DNA from: an uncultured Oscillospiraceae bacterium
Lineage (GTDB): Bacteria > Bacillota > Clostridia > Oscillospirales > Ruminococcaceae
Length of the DNA stretch: 45,169 nt
Reading direction: 5' to 3'
Assembly (NCBI GenBank): GCA_949299455.1
Contig: CASGAN010000011.1
Location: 1-45,169, forward strand
Shown here: positions 7,076-15,898 of the stretch, one piece after another
Layout of the letters: every line of letters begins with the position of its first letter
Numbering within the stretch: position 1 is the first letter of the stretch
The notes under the pieces: generated by a model
Database searches by the model: none
What the model was told of the DNA's origin: nothing
Seen by the model: only the letters and a program-made list of their open reading frames with translations
Position numbers and translations under genes: made by a program

Positions 7076-8599
7076 TTACAGAGAAGCAAGCGCTTTGTAA
7101 GAATCTTTGAGTGCGGGATAGAGACTGCGGTAGATCGCGTAGAAATGCTCGTATGCTTCGTGTGCACAAAGATCCGGAAGCTGCGGCTCGTTTGTGCGGA
7201 TCACTTTGCGGCATGCTTCCTCGACCGACGGGTACAATCCGCAGCCGACACCTGCTAAAATCGCAACACCAAGTGCCGGACCCTCTTTGGAAGCAACCGT
7301 TTTGACTGGGCAGCCATAGAGATCTGCAAGCATCTGCCGCCACAGCGGACTGGTTCCGCCGCCGCCGCAGGCGAGCATTTCGTTTGACACAACGCCCATT
7401 TCTTTTAACACTTCCATGCAGTCACGCAGGGAGTAGGAAACACCCTCCATGACGGCGCGGATCATATCGCGTTTTGTATGGATTGCAGACAGACCGAAGA
7501 ATACGCCGCGGCAGTTTGCGTCGAGGTGCGGGGTGCGTTCACCCATCAGATACGGCAAAAACAAGAGCTTGTTTGCACCGATCGGCACGTTTGCAGCCTC
7601 TTTATCCATCAGATAGTACGGGTCAACGCCCATCTGTTTTGCAGTTTCCATTTCCGCAGTGCAGAAGTTGTTTCGAAACCACGAGAGCGACAGTCCGGCG
7701 CCCTGTGTAACGCCCATCACGTGCCAGCAGCCCGGAACAGCACAGCAGAAGGTATGTACGCGGCCTTTCGGGTCAATCACCATATTGGAGGTGTGTGCAA
7801 ACACAACGCCTGATGTGCCGATTGTGGTGAATGCTTTGCCGTCCTCGACAACGCCGGTACCGACTGCGGCTGCGGCATTGTCGCCTGCACCGCCGACAAC
7901 CGGTGTGCCGGCACAAAGTCCGGTGAGCGCGGCGATTTCCTCGGTCACATAACCGGTCACTTCCGGTGACTCATAGACTTTAGGCAGCCACGACGGATCG
8001 ATCGACAGTTTGGTGACGACCTCTTCGCTCCAGCAGCGGTTTTTCACGTCGAGCAGATTCATACCCGAAGCGTCGGAAACCTCTGTTGCAAATACGCCGG
8101 TCAGTTTGTAGCGGATGTAATCTTTCGGCAGCAAAATATGCGCGCACTGTGCATACACTTCCGGTTCATGCTTTCTGACCCAGAGGATTTTTCCGGCAGT
8201 AAAACCGGGCAGTGCCGGGTTTGCAGTCAGTTCGATCAAACGCTCCGCACCGATGGTTTCGGTGATCTCGGCGCATTCCTCCGTGGTACGGCCATCACAC
8301 CACAGAATGCTCTTGCGCAAAACAGCGCCCGAAGCATCGAGCATAACAAGTCCGTGCATCTGACCGGAAAGACCGATGCCTTTGATTGAGTCCGGCGAAA
8401 CACCGCTTGTTTCGATAACGGTGCGAATGGTTTGTACGCTTGCGCGGTACCAATCGTCCGGGTCCTGCTCTGCCCAGCCATTTTGCGGCTGATACAGCGG
8501 ATATTCGACAGTGGAGGAGGCAAGCGGGGTGCCGTTTCCGTCAAAGAGAACGGTTTTGGTACCGGAGGTACCGATGTCAATGCCAAGCAGACAGTTCAT
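7076..8599 (-). CDS. xylB: Xylulokinase (FGGY carbohydrate kinase)
   Basis: A 507-residue kinase of normal XylB length that phosphorylates D-xylulose (or a similar ketopentose) at O5 with ATP. The N-terminal phosphate loop is DIGTSGTKT (7-15), GLSGQMHGLV near residue 75 is typical of xylulokinases, and GAGDNAAAAVG near 240 carries the presumed catalytic Asp. The C-terminal FGGY domain includes ACGGGGTSPLWRQM. It is the first gene of the sugar operon, with AAAGGAG 10 nt before the ATG, and follows a strong promoter with a palindromic candidate operator in its 5' leader. The neighbouring isomerase is not a classical XylA, so the natural ketose might be one other than D-xylulose. Confidence 0.92.
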   Translation of the reverse strand: MNCLLGIDIGTSGTKTVLFDGNGTPLASSTVEYPLYQPQNGWAEQDPDDWYRASVQTIRTVIETSGVSPDSIKGIGLSGQMHGLVMLDASGAVLRKSILWCDGRTTEECAEITETIGAERLIELTANPALPGFTAGKILWVRKHEPEVYAQCAHILLPKDYIRYKLTGVFATEVSDASGMNLLDVKNRCWSEEVVTKLSIDPSWLPKVYESPEVTGYVTEEIAALTGLCAGTPVVGGAGDNAAAAVGTGVVEDGKAFTTIGTSGVVFAHTSNMVIDPKGRVHTFCCAVPGCWHVMGVTQGAGLSLSWFRNNFCTAEMETAKQMGVDPYYLMDKEAANVPIGANKLLFLPYLMGERTPHLDANCRGVFFGLSAIHTKRDMIRAVMEGVSYSLRDCMEVLKEMGVVSNEMLACGGGGTSPLWRQMLADLYGCPVKTVASKEGPALGVAILAGVGCGLYPSVEEACRKVIRTNEPQLPDLCAHEAYEHFYAIYRSLYPALKDSYKALASL

Positions 8600-8634
8600 A
8601 TTGGCAGCACTCCTTTATAATAAAAAATCCTTGT

Positions 8635-8664
8635 GATGTTTTCATACGATTCGTGTAAAACATC
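8635..8664 (-). promoter_or_regulatory. Candidate operator palindrome in the xylB leader
   Basis: A 30-bp inverted repeat: outer arms GATGTTTT/AAAACATC flank a 14-bp centre that holds a smaller palindrome, ACGAATCGT. It lies between the -10 element and the ribosome site of xylB, a position where a bound repressor blocks transcription. The ROK-family gene beside it is the obvious candidate. The same half-site (TGTTTT/AAAACA) recurs in the ROK gene promoter at 9970-9982. Confidence 0.6.
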
Positions 8665-8677
8665 TCTGTTATTTTCC

Positions 8678-8706
8678 ATAGTAAACGGGAATGAGCACTT
8701 TGTCAA
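8678..8706 (-). promoter_or_regulatory. Promoter of the xylB operon
   Basis: On the minus strand TTGACA (8701-8706) and TACTAT (8678-8683) are exactly 17 nt apart, about 80 bp upstream of the xylB start. This is a near-consensus sigma-A promoter and would need a repressor to be silent. Confidence 0.85.
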
Positions 8707-8773
8707 CAAAAATTTGTGCCCGAACACGCATTGTAACACTTCTGATGTAAAAAGAAGAAGTGTATCTGCTTTT

Positions 8774-9913
8774 TCAGGTGTCTTCGAGAATCCGCTGAAT
8801 CCAGCGAAGTGCCGCACCGGTGCAGTTTGTGAGGGAATGCAGCTTGCTTAAAGACAAGAAGTGGTGATTGGAGCCCGGCAGAATATGTGCGTTTACTTTT
8901 TCGTTGAGCCGGTCCATATAAGGTGCCAAAACAGAAGCGATTTGACCGCCGATAATGATGTCGCAGTCAAGTACAGTATAAATAGAAGAAATTCCGATTG
9001 CCAGATCGGACAGATATGTATCAAACCGTTCGCAGCATGCATTGTCACCGTTTTCTACACGGGTCAAAAATTCCTCCATTGTAATGGAAAAGTCGGAAGA
9101 AATCCGATCAGTTGAACAGTATGCTTCCAGACAGCCTTTTCTGCCGCAGGCACAGACCAGCGCATCGCTTTGCGGATGAATGCACAAATGTCCGAATTCC
9201 GCAGCGCGGCGGGTCAAGCCTTCATATGGTTCGCCGTCAAAAAAGCAAGCGCCGCCGATTCCCTTTCCGACCGAGAGATATGCCATTGTCTTTTTGTCAT
9301 GTAGGCCAAACAGCTCTGCAAAACCACCAGCACTTGCATCATTATCAAACAGGCAGGGATATGGAATGACGTCTGAAAAATGAGAGAGCGGGTAATGGGA
9401 AACACCGAGTGAGGGAGACATCTCAAGCGTTTTGGAATCGGGACTGATAATGCCCGGCAGTGAAATGCCCACACCGAGGATACGGCTGCGGTCCACACTG
9501 TTTTGCGTTAAAAAGGTTTCAAGGCTTGAGGAAAGTGTTTCAAAATAGGATTCTGTGTCGGTGAAGCGGCGGATGACCCGTGAAGAACCGATACGCTGTC
9601 CAAGCAGATCGAGCGCAATAAACCGAATGGCACTTGCACTGATTTCAATGCCGATTGCAGCAAATGCACGGTAAGCCAGCGCAATAATCGTGGGACGGCG
9701 TCCGCCTGTTGAACTGAATGTACCTGCAAACTCAATCAATCCTTCTGCATGCAGCTCTTTTAAATTTTGATTGACGGTCGGAAGGCTTAATGAAAGTGTG
9801 GTTGCAATTTCCTGACGGGAGATTTCACGCTCTGAATAAATCAGCCGAAAAATTCTATTTCTGTTTTTGCGGCGCAAGTGGTACATGGCCGTTTGATTCT
9901 CATCATGTTTCAT
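8774..9913 (-). CDS. ROK family transcriptional regulator (XylR/NagC-like)
   Basis: A 379-residue regulator with a winged helix-turn-helix (about residues 10-65: RQEIATTLSLSLPTVNQNL) followed by a ROK sugar-binding domain. The ROK zinc motif CACGRKGCLE lies near residue 244, and SVGKGIGGACF near 205 belongs to the sugar/nucleotide pocket. Repressors of this type control sugar operons and release DNA when sugar binds. I chose the ATG at 9913; a GTG four codons earlier is possible. It lies upstream of xylB on the same strand with a separate promoter. Its likely targets are its own promoter and the xylB operon, which share TGTTTT/AAAACA inverted repeats. The sensed sugar is presumably the substrate of the isomerase/kinase pair. 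Confidence 0.88.
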   Translation of the reverse strand: MKHDENQTAMYHLRRKNRNRIFRLIYSEREISRQEIATTLSLSLPTVNQNLKELHAEGLIEFAGTFSSTGGRRPTIIALAYRAFAAIGIEISASAIRFIALDLLGQRIGSSRVIRRFTDTESYFETLSSSLETFLTQNSVDRSRILGVGISLPGIISPDSKTLEMSPSLGVSHYPLSHFSDVIPYPCLFDNDASAGGFAELFGLHDKKTMAYLSVGKGIGGACFFDGEPYEGLTRRAAEFGHLCIHPQSDALVCACGRKGCLEAYCSTDRISSDFSITMEEFLTRVENGDNACCERFDTYLSDLAIGISSIYTVLDCDIIIGGQIASVLAPYMDRLNEKVNAHILPGSNHHFLSLSKLHSLTNCTGAALRWIQRILEDT

Positions 9914-9951
9914 TTTAGTCACCACTTTTATAAAAGCTAAATTTCGCGTTC

Positions 9952-9982
9952 ATTATAACACATTCCACATGTTTTGAAAACA
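9952..9982 (-). promoter_or_regulatory. ROK gene promoter with overlapping palindrome
   Basis: TATAAT on the minus strand (9952-9957) has a weak -35 (TTTTCA, 9975-9980) at 17 nt. The -35 is covered by the 13-bp palindrome TGTTTTGAAAACA (9970-9982), whose arms match those of the xylB leader operator. This layout suggests autoregulation. Confidence 0.55.
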
Positions 9983-10085
9983 GCATTTCAACAAGAAACG
10001 AAAAAAATTTACATGAACTGCACAGATGATATCACTTTTCAAAAGCCAGCGCAATCCATAAAATATGGTTTCTATGGGTAAATGC

Positions 10086-10115
10086 TTGACGGATTTGCGC
10101 CTTTTCTGATATCAT
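10086..10115 (+). promoter_or_regulatory. metA promoter
   Basis: TTGACG (10086-10091) and TATCAT (10110-10115) are 18 nt apart. The leader to the metA ATG is about 55 nt, too short for a SAM riboswitch. Confidence 0.7.
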
Positions 10116-10175
10116 GAAACAAGAGAAATCTGCGTCTATTTTTGCTTCAGAGAATTAAGGAGGAGCTTTTTTATC

Positions 10176-11135
10176 ATGCCGATTAAAATATCCGACAGTT
10201 TGCCGGCACGTGCAGTGCTCGAACAGGAGCATATTTTTGTGATGACCGAATATCGGGCGCTTCATCAGGATATCCGTCCGTTAAAAATATGTATTTTAAA
10301 TTTGATGCCGACAAAGATTGTGACTGAAACACAGCTTCTGCGCTGTCTTGCGAACACACCGCTTCAGATTGAGGTCGATCTGCTCCAGACAAAAAGCCAT
10401 GTTTCCACGCACACGCCGGAGGATCATCTGCTTTCGTTTTATCAGACATTTGACGACATTAAAGACCGGTTTTATGACGGCATGATCATCACGGGTGCGC
10501 CGGTTGAGCATCTGGCGTTTGAGGAAGTGGAATATTGGGAGGAACTGTGCCGCATCATGGAGTGGACAAAAACGAATGTCCAGTCGGTGTTTCATATTTG
10601 CTGGGCAGCACAGGCAGCGCTTTACTATCACTATGGTGTGAAAAAATATCCGCTCGCAAAAAAACTGTCCGGCATTTTTGCACATCAGATGCGCACACCG
10701 AAATCGAGACTGTTCCGCGGCTTTGACGATACATTTTTGGCGCCGCATTCCCGTCATACAGAGGTGCGTGCGGAGGATATCGAACAGATTCCGGAACTCA
10801 AGATCATGTCTGTTTCCGAGGAAGCAGGCGTTCATATTGTCTGCGATCAGGACGGACGGCAGTTTTTTGTCACCGGTCATTCGGAGTATGATGCGGAAAC
10901 GATCCGCCTCGAATACGAGCGTGACCTTCAAAAGGGATTAAATCCGGAAATTCCGAAGCACTATTTTCCGGATGATGATCCGACCAAGGCACCGAAAAAT
11001 GTGTGGCGTTCGCATGCGCACCTGCTCTACACAAACTGGCTTAACTACTTTGTGTACCAGACCACACCGTATGACATTGATCCGATGCATGCGCCGACGT
11101 TTTCAAAGACAGATGATGTGCACACGGAAAAATGA
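10176..11135 (+). CDS. metA: Homoserine O-acetyltransferase (MetA family)
   Basis: A 319-residue MetA-family homoserine acyltransferase, the first committed step of methionine synthesis in the cytoplasm. It has the nucleophile Cys142 (ICWAAQA) and the His/Glu pair of TGHSEYD near residue 235. Residue 111 is Glu ([11 protein letters not shown]); within this family Glu at 111 goes with acetyl-CoA use and Gly with succinyl-CoA use, so this enzyme is predicted to make O-acetylhomoserine although many annotations would say succinyltransferase. A perfect AAGGAGG lies 12 nt before the ATG. It is monocistronic by promoter; its stop codon is in frame with the AraC remnant that follows. Confidence 0.95.
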   Translation: MPIKISDSLPARAVLEQEHIFVMTEYRALHQDIRPLKICILNLMPTKIVTETQLLRCLANTPLQIEVDLLQTKSHVSTHTPEDHLLSFYQTFDDIKDRFYDGMIITGAPVEHLAFEEVEYWEELCRIMEWTKTNVQSVFHICWAAQAALYYHYGVKKYPLAKKLSGIFAHQMRTPKSRLFRGFDDTFLAPHSRHTEVRAEDIEQIPELKIMSVSEEAGVHIVCDQDGRQFFVTGHSEYDAETIRLEYERDLQKGLNPEIPKHYFPDDDPTKAPKNVWRSHAHLLYTNWLNYFVYQTTPYDIDPMHAPTFSKTDDVHTEK

Positions 11136-11138
11136 TCC

Positions 11139-11339
11139 AGACAGAAAGAAGAACGTGAAACCTTGTATCACAGATATCGCGAACCTATCGAATCTTTTAT
11201 CAAGCGGGATGAAACAAGAGCCTTTATCAGCTATCGCAGCGGAAGCAGCGGTCAAATGGCGGCGGAACATTGGCATGAGTGTGTGGAACTGCTCTATGTT
11301 TTTGGCGGTGCAGCCAGACAGACGGTCAATTCCGAAACT
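11139..11339 (+). pseudogene. Remnant of an AraC-family regulator N-terminal domain
   Basis: In the frame that continues past the metA stop codon there are about 67 codons that read like the start of an AraC cupin domain: a YREPIE segment, then HWHECVELLYVFGG, which matches the family's HWH-x4-E-x-x-Y pattern (compare HWHFCCEMVFVYRG in the AraC gene at 15 kb). The rest of the sensor domain and the whole DNA-binding domain are missing. The only possible start is a TTG at 11163 without a good ribosome site. The frame runs straight into the URO-D gene, so a deletion probably fused a regulator to the gene it once neighboured. Confidence 0.6.
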
Positions 11340-12362
11340 ATGAATCGTGTTTGCAGAACACCTGATTTTGAGAATCTCTTAAAAGTCTTGCGGCGTGAAA
11401 AACCAAGCCGTCCGACATTATTTGAATTTTCGTTAAACGACAATGTTTTTAAAGAACTGATTGGTGAGCGGCCGCAAACCGCTTCAGAAACTAAGCAGCT
11501 TTTTTATCTGGCAAAAGCGTTTGCCGCGTGTGGATATGATTATGTGAATACGTATGGATGCTCAATGACATTTTCGATTGCGAAAAAGACACAAAAGCAG
11601 ACCGTTTCGCTTAACGAGCATGCGTTGATTACAGATTGGGACTCTTTCTTTGCATATCCTTGGCCGGACCCTCAGGCATATGACTATTCCAAATTGGAAA
11701 AGATCGCACCGCTTCTTCCAGACGGAATGAAACTCATGATCTCGGGACCCGGCGGTGTACTCGAAAACGTGATTGATTTGATCGGATATGATAACTTGTG
11801 CATCATGCTGTATGATGATCCTGCGCTCTGTGAGGCGATTTTTAATAAAGTGGGAAGTATTCTGCTTGCTTATTACGAAAACTGCGTATGCTATGATACG
11901 GTAGGTGTCCTCATGCTGAATGATGACTGGGGATTTAAAACGCAGACGATGATTTCGCCAGACATGCTGCGAAAGTATATGTTCCCGTGGCACAAGAAGA
12001 TTGTTGCATTGGCGCATCGTCATCAAAAACCCGCGGTGCTTCATTCCTGCGGATGCTTGAACGATGTGATGGAAGATGTAATTGAAGATATGAAATTCGA
12101 CGGAAAGCATTCGTTTGAAGACAATATTGTGCCGGTAGAAGAGGCGTATGAGCGGTGGGGCGATCGGATTGCGATTTTAGGCGGTATTGATGTGGATTTT
12201 CTGGTTCGCTCCGATACGCAGTCGATCACAGCACGTGCAAAAGGTTTGCTCGAGCTCTCGAAAGAAAAAGGCGGTTATGCGCTTGGATCGGGAAACAGTA
12301 TTCCTGCATACATTCCAAATGAACATTATTTTGCAATGACATCTGCTGTCAATGAAGAATAA
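11340..12362 (+). CDS. URO-D family methyltransferase-like protein (HSCG type)
   Basis: A 340-residue (beta/alpha)8 protein of the uroporphyrinogen decarboxylase/MtaA-like superfamily, starting at the ATG at 11340, where family similarity begins (KVLRREKPSRPTLFEF). In corrinoid systems such proteins move methyl groups between a substrate or thiol and a cobalamin protein. It has the zinc-type motif LHSCG (His235, Cys237), AILGGIDVDFL near 290 and the end block GSGNSIPAYIP near 320. It closely resembles the first URO-D gene of the operon at 16 kb, suggesting duplication. It has no clear ribosome site; the frame is open upstream through an AraC remnant to TTG 11163, so it may be made as a 399-residue fusion. 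True haem-pathway UroD is unlikely, since the zinc motif and context differ. A strong terminator follows. Confidence 0.8.
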   Translation: MNRVCRTPDFENLLKVLRREKPSRPTLFEFSLNDNVFKELIGERPQTASETKQLFYLAKAFAACGYDYVNTYGCSMTFSIAKKTQKQTVSLNEHALITDWDSFFAYPWPDPQAYDYSKLEKIAPLLPDGMKLMISGPGGVLENVIDLIGYDNLCIMLYDDPALCEAIFNKVGSILLAYYENCVCYDTVGVLMLNDDWGFKTQTMISPDMLRKYMFPWHKKIVALAHRHQKPAVLHSCGCLNDVMEDVIEDMKFDGKHSFEDNIVPVEEAYERWGDRIAILGGIDVDFLVRSDTQSITARAKGLLELSKEKGGYALGSGNSIPAYIPNEHYFAMTSAVNEE

Positions 12363-12401
12363 AGAAAAAACGCAGTCCTTTTTGTAAGGACTGCGTTTTT
12401 T
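12363..12401. terminator. Bidirectional terminator between URO-D gene and copA
   Basis: A 10-bp perfect stem (CGCAGTCCTT/AAGGACTGCG) with TTTTTT on one side and AAAAAA on the other separates the convergent genes. Confidence 0.9.
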
Positions 12402-12412
12402 AACCGTTTCGA

Positions 12413-14656
12413 TCAGTCAAGATCATCTTTTTTGAGTTTCATATAGTTTAAGCGAAGTGCATTGGTGACAACCGATACACTTGAAAGACTCATTGCAGCC
12501 GCTGCAATCATCGGATTTAACAGCATGCCGAACACCGGGTACAGGACACCGGCCGCAATCGGAATGCCTAATACGTTATAGCCGAATGCCCAGAACAGAT
12601 TTTCTTTGATATTGCGCATCGTCATGTGACTTAGCCGAATAGCAGTCACAACGTCGCGCAGATCGTTTTTGACAAGGACGATATCTGCGGATTCGATCGC
12701 AACGTCTGTGCCGGAGCCCACTGCAATGCCGACATCTGCTGTTGTGAGGGCAGGTGCATCGTTAATGCCGTCACCCACCATGCAGACGAGATGATGGCTG
12801 TCTGTCTGGTATTGTTTGATGGTAGCCGCTTTTGTATCGGGAAGCATCTGCGCGTGGACAAGATCAATCCCTGCCTGATCGGCAATCGCGCGGGCTGTTT
12901 TTTCGTTGTCGCCCGTCAGCATCACGGTGCGGATTCCCATATTGTGGAGTGCACGGATTGCACGGACACTTGTCGGTTTGATCGGATCTGTGACAGCCAG
13001 AATGCCGCACAGCACACCGTCCGCACTCACAAGAATCGGTGTCTTTCCCTGTTCAGCAAACGTCTGTGCCTGCTCAGGCATCGGAATTTGCAGGTAGGAA
13101 GGCGTACCGATTTTTACAAATACGCCGTCGATCATGCCTTCAATGCCGTTTCCGGCAACAGCTTTGAACTGTGTCACTTCTTTGAGAGAAACGCCGCGGT
13201 TCTGTGCAAACGATACGACCGCCTGCGCGAGCGGGTGCTCACTTGCCTGTTCGAGTGAGGCGGCAAGCGTCAGCACGCTGTCCTCCGGCATGGAAAACGG
13301 CAAAAAGTCGCTGACAGTCGGTGCACCTTCGGTGATCGTTCCGGTTTTATCGAACAGAACCGTTTTGATGTGGTGCGTTTGCTGTAAAGCAGCCGCGTTT
13401 TTAAACAGTACGCCGTTCGCCGCACCTTTTCCGGTTCCTACAATGATGGCAGTCGGGGTTGCAAGTCCAAGCGCACACGGGCAGGCAATGACGAGCACGG
13501 AGATAAACACCTGCATCGAAAATGCGAAATCCCATTTGACAAAGAACCAAATGACCGCTGCGATCAGCGCAATTGACATGACCACCGGCGTAAACCATCC
13601 GGAAATCACATCCGCCAAATGTGCAATCGGTGCTTTGGAGCCGGCGGCATCCTCCACCATCTGGACAATGCGTGCCAACGCGGTGTCTTCGCCGATACGT
13701 TCCGCCGTGTAGACGATACTGCCGGTTTGGTTGATCGTCGCACCGTATACCCGGTCGCCGGGCAGTTTTTCGACCGGCAGGCTCTCGCCGGTCAGCATGC
13801 TTTCGTCAATCGATGTTTGGCCGGAAACAACCGTGCCGTCCACCGGCAAGCTTTCGCCCGGACGAATCAGTACGCTGTCGCCGAGTTTTACGTCAGAAGC
13901 GTCAATCGTGACAGGCTCGCCGTCTCTTAAAACGGTTGCGGTTTTCGGCGCAAGCGACATCAGTGCACGAATGGCTTCGCCTGTTTTGCCGCGGCTTCTC
14001 GATTCCAAAAATTTTCCGAGCAGAATCAGCGCGATGATGACACCGGCACTCTCAAAATAGAGCCGATGTGCCGCATGCATATCGCCTAAAGCGATCAGCA
14101 CCGTCGAATAGAGGCTGTACCCGAGCGCCGCCGTCGTCGATACGGCAACAAGGCTGTCCATATTCGGCGCCAACCGGAACAGTGCAGAGAATCCGCGTGT
14201 ATAAAAGCCGAATCCCGCAATCAGAATGGGGATAAGCAGAATGATCTGTGTCACGGCAAACAGCAGCGGGTTGTTGTCCGGCAGCAAAAACGGCGGATAC
14301 AGCCGGTCGAGCAGCGGAACCATCGGCGCCATCGCCGTATAGAGAAGCAGTGCGCCGAATATAACGGAAATAATCATGCGGCGTTTTTTGTCGGCAGTTT
14401 CTTTTTCTTTGCTGATGCGTTCGAGTTCCGCCGCTTTCGCGCGGTCAATCATCTCGTATCCTGCCGCTTTGACCGCCTGTGCAAGCTGTTCCTTTGACAC
14501 CTCGTTCGGGTCATAGTCAATCGTTGCGCGTTCGGTCGCAATGTTGACCTGAGCTTCCAAAACACCATGTGTTTTGTTGAGTGCACGTTCAACATTTGCG
14601 GCGCAGGCGGCACACATCATACCGCCGATTTTACAAGTCAGTTTTTCTGTTTCCAT
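12413..14656 (-). CDS. copA: Copper-exporting P1B-type ATPase
   Basis: A 747-residue Cu+ ATPase that pumps copper out of the cytoplasm. It has one N-terminal heavy-metal domain with MMCAACAA (Cys15, Cys18), about eight membrane helices, the actuator motif LTGES (288-292), the transmembrane metal site CPC (392-394), the phosphorylation motif DKTGT (Asp436) and GDGINDAP in the ATP-binding domain. One metal-binding domain and the CPC motif are typical of clostridial CopA. Its ATG directly follows the stop codon of copZ with no gap, implying translational coupling. It ends at the terminator shared with the URO-D gene. Confidence 0.96.
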   Translation of the reverse strand: METEKLTCKIGGMMCAACAANVERALNKTHGVLEAQVNIATERATIDYDPNEVSKEQLAQAVKAAGYEMIDRAKAAELERISKEKETADKKRRMIISVIFGALLLYTAMAPMVPLLDRLYPPFLLPDNNPLLFAVTQIILLIPILIAGFGFYTRGFSALFRLAPNMDSLVAVSTTAALGYSLYSTVLIALGDMHAAHRLYFESAGVIIALILLGKFLESRSRGKTGEAIRALMSLAPKTATVLRDGEPVTIDASDVKLGDSVLIRPGESLPVDGTVVSGQTSIDESMLTGESLPVEKLPGDRVYGATINQTGSIVYTAERIGEDTALARIVQMVEDAAGSKAPIAHLADVISGWFTPVVMSIALIAAVIWFFVKWDFAFSMQVFISVLVIACPCALGLATPTAIIVGTGKGAANGVLFKNAAALQQTHHIKTVLFDKTGTITEGAPTVSDFLPFSMPEDSVLTLAASLEQASEHPLAQAVVSFAQNRGVSLKEVTQFKAVAGNGIEGMIDGVFVKIGTPSYLQIPMPEQAQTFAEQGKTPILVSADGVLCGILAVTDPIKPTSVRAIRALHNMGIRTVMLTGDNEKTARAIADQAGIDLVHAQMLPDTKAATIKQYQTDSHHLVCMVGDGINDAPALTTADVGIAVGSGTDVAIESADIVLVKNDLRDVVTAIRLSHMTMRNIKENLFWAFGYNVLGIPIAAGVLYPVFGMLLNPMIAAAAMSLSSVSVVTNALRLNYMKLKKDDLD

Positions 14657-14866
14657 TTACGATAAAACCTCGTATCCGGTTTCGGTGATTGCAGTACGGA
14701 TGGTATCGGAAGAAAGAGCGTCGTCTTCATATTTTACGGTGACTTCGCCTTTTTTGGCACTGGCTTTGACGGATTTTACACCATCGAGTGCACTGAGCGC
14801 ATTGGTAACACGTGCTTCGCAGTGTGCGCACATCATGCCTTTGACGGAAAATGTTTCTTTTTTCAT
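14657..14866 (-). CDS. copZ: Copper chaperone
   Basis: A 69-residue single heavy-metal-associated domain with the Cu+ site MMCAHC near residue 11-16 and the expected beta-alpha-beta-beta-alpha-beta length. It carries Cu+ to the ATPase. AAAGGAG lies 9 nt before the ATG, and the stop codon abuts the copA start. No copper repressor gene (CsoR or CopY) lies nearby, so the regulator must be encoded elsewhere. Confidence 0.95.
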   Translation of the reverse strand: MKKETFSVKGMMCAHCEARVTNALSALDGVKSVKASAKKGEVTVKYEDDALSSDTIRTAITETGYEVLS

Positions 14867-14900
14867 TTTGAATCGCTCCTTTATATCTTTAAAATATACT

Positions 14901-14945
14901 ATACAAGTATATTTGTATTATACCAAGTTCGTATACAAAAAGCAA
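14901..14945 (-). promoter_or_regulatory. copZA promoter with palindromic operator
   Basis: On the minus strand TTGCTT (14940-14945) and TATAAT (14917-14922) are 17 nt apart. A perfect inverted repeat, ATACAA-GTATAT-TTGTAT, covers 14901-14918, overlapping the -10 and the start region. A second partly matching GTATAC lies between -35 and -10. This suits a copper-responsive repressor. The -35 overlaps the AraC terminator. Confidence 0.65.
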
Positions 14946-14976
14946 CCCGGTATCTGTGCGGATACCGGGAATTTTT
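14940..14976 (-). terminator. AraC gene terminator
   Basis: CCCGGTATC pairs with GATACCGGG around a 6-nt loop (14946-14969). T-rich tracts lie on both sides, TTGCTTTTT on the minus strand. It follows the AraC stop codon directly and overlaps the copZ -35 element. Confidence 0.75.
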
Positions 14977-15856
14977 ATTTGTTTGTATGTGCCTGCCGAT
15001 AGGAGAGCGGCGTTGTGCCGGTGAGTTTTCTGAAAATGCGGCTGAAGTAGCAGGGGTCATGATAGCCGCATGCTTCTGAAATAATTGCCATCGGTTCGTT
15101 GGTATTTGTGAGCATATGCTGTGCATAGGAGATGCGGACGTGATTGACATAATCGGTAAACGTCTTTCCGTAGAGCCGTTTGAATTTGACCGCGAAATTG
15201 CTGTAACTTAAATGGCAGAATTCCAATGCGGTATCGATCAATGAATCCTCATAAAAATGTGTTGCAATATATTGTAAGAGCATATTGAACTGTTTTGTTT
15301 CTTTTTTTGAGAGCATATTGCCCGGTACAATCGATGGAAACGGCGTCAGCGTATCGCATAGGACAGACATCAGCATACAAATTGCATGACGCATTCGAAG
15401 CTGAAATCCATGGGAACGCGTTTCCGTTTCAGAAAGCAGGAGATCGAGGTAGGGTTGTACATCGGAAAGCGCATGTTCAAATGTCAAACAGCGATAGCCG
15501 CTCTCTGTTAAAAACGGGGACCAATACTCCTGCTCGATGTCGAATACTTTTTGAGAAAGGAGCAAAGAGGTGTCAAACTTTAAAAGTACAATTTCTGAAC
15601 AATCCGCACCGTTTACAAATTCGTGTACCTGCTGCGGATGGATATAGATGATGTCACCGGGATTGAGTACGAGCGTTTTTCCGCCGATGTTGACAAGCTC
15701 TCTTCCTCTGTACACAAACACCATTTCACAGCAGAAATGCCAGTGCAGAAGCGATGTGGTGTCTTTGATGGGATTGATTGAATGCAGGCACTCAATGGGG
15801 TAATTCGGAATCTGGTTTGTTGATTCGGGATTTTCAAGAAAAATGGACTCTGGCAC
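14975..15856 (-). CDS. AraC family transcriptional regulator
   Basis: A 293-residue activator with an N-terminal cupin domain (LLHWHFCCEMVFVYRG and the HPQQVHEF histidines) and a C-terminal pair of helix-turn-helix motifs (about residues 190-290; first helix pair DTALEFCHLSYSNFAVKFK, second AIISEACGYHDPCYFSRIFR). I chose the GTG at 15856 because ACGGAG lies 9 nt upstream; an in-frame TTG 11 codons earlier has no ribosome site. It is transcribed away from the methyltransferase operon and shares its upstream region, so it is the likely activator of that operon, sensing a small molecule through the cupin. The ligand is unknown. Confidence 0.9.
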   Translation of the reverse strand: MPESIFLENPESTNQIPNYPIECLHSINPIKDTTSLLHWHFCCEMVFVYRGRELVNIGGKTLVLNPGDIIYIHPQQVHEFVNGADCSEIVLLKFDTSLLLSQKVFDIEQEYWSPFLTESGYRCLTFEHALSDVQPYLDLLLSETETRSHGFQLRMRHAICMLMSVLCDTLTPFPSIVPGNMLSKKETKQFNMLLQYIATHFYEDSLIDTALEFCHLSYSNFAVKFKRLYGKTFTDYVNHVRISYAQHMLTNTNEPMAIISEACGYHDPCYFSRIFRKLTGTTPLSYRQAHTNK

Positions 15857-15898
15857 AAAAATCACTCCGTTTAAAAAAGAATAGTCCAAAAATCAAAG

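Noticed and set aside
10116-10175. SAM riboswitch upstream of metA
   Set aside because: The leader is only about 55-60 nt, too short, and lacks the helices.
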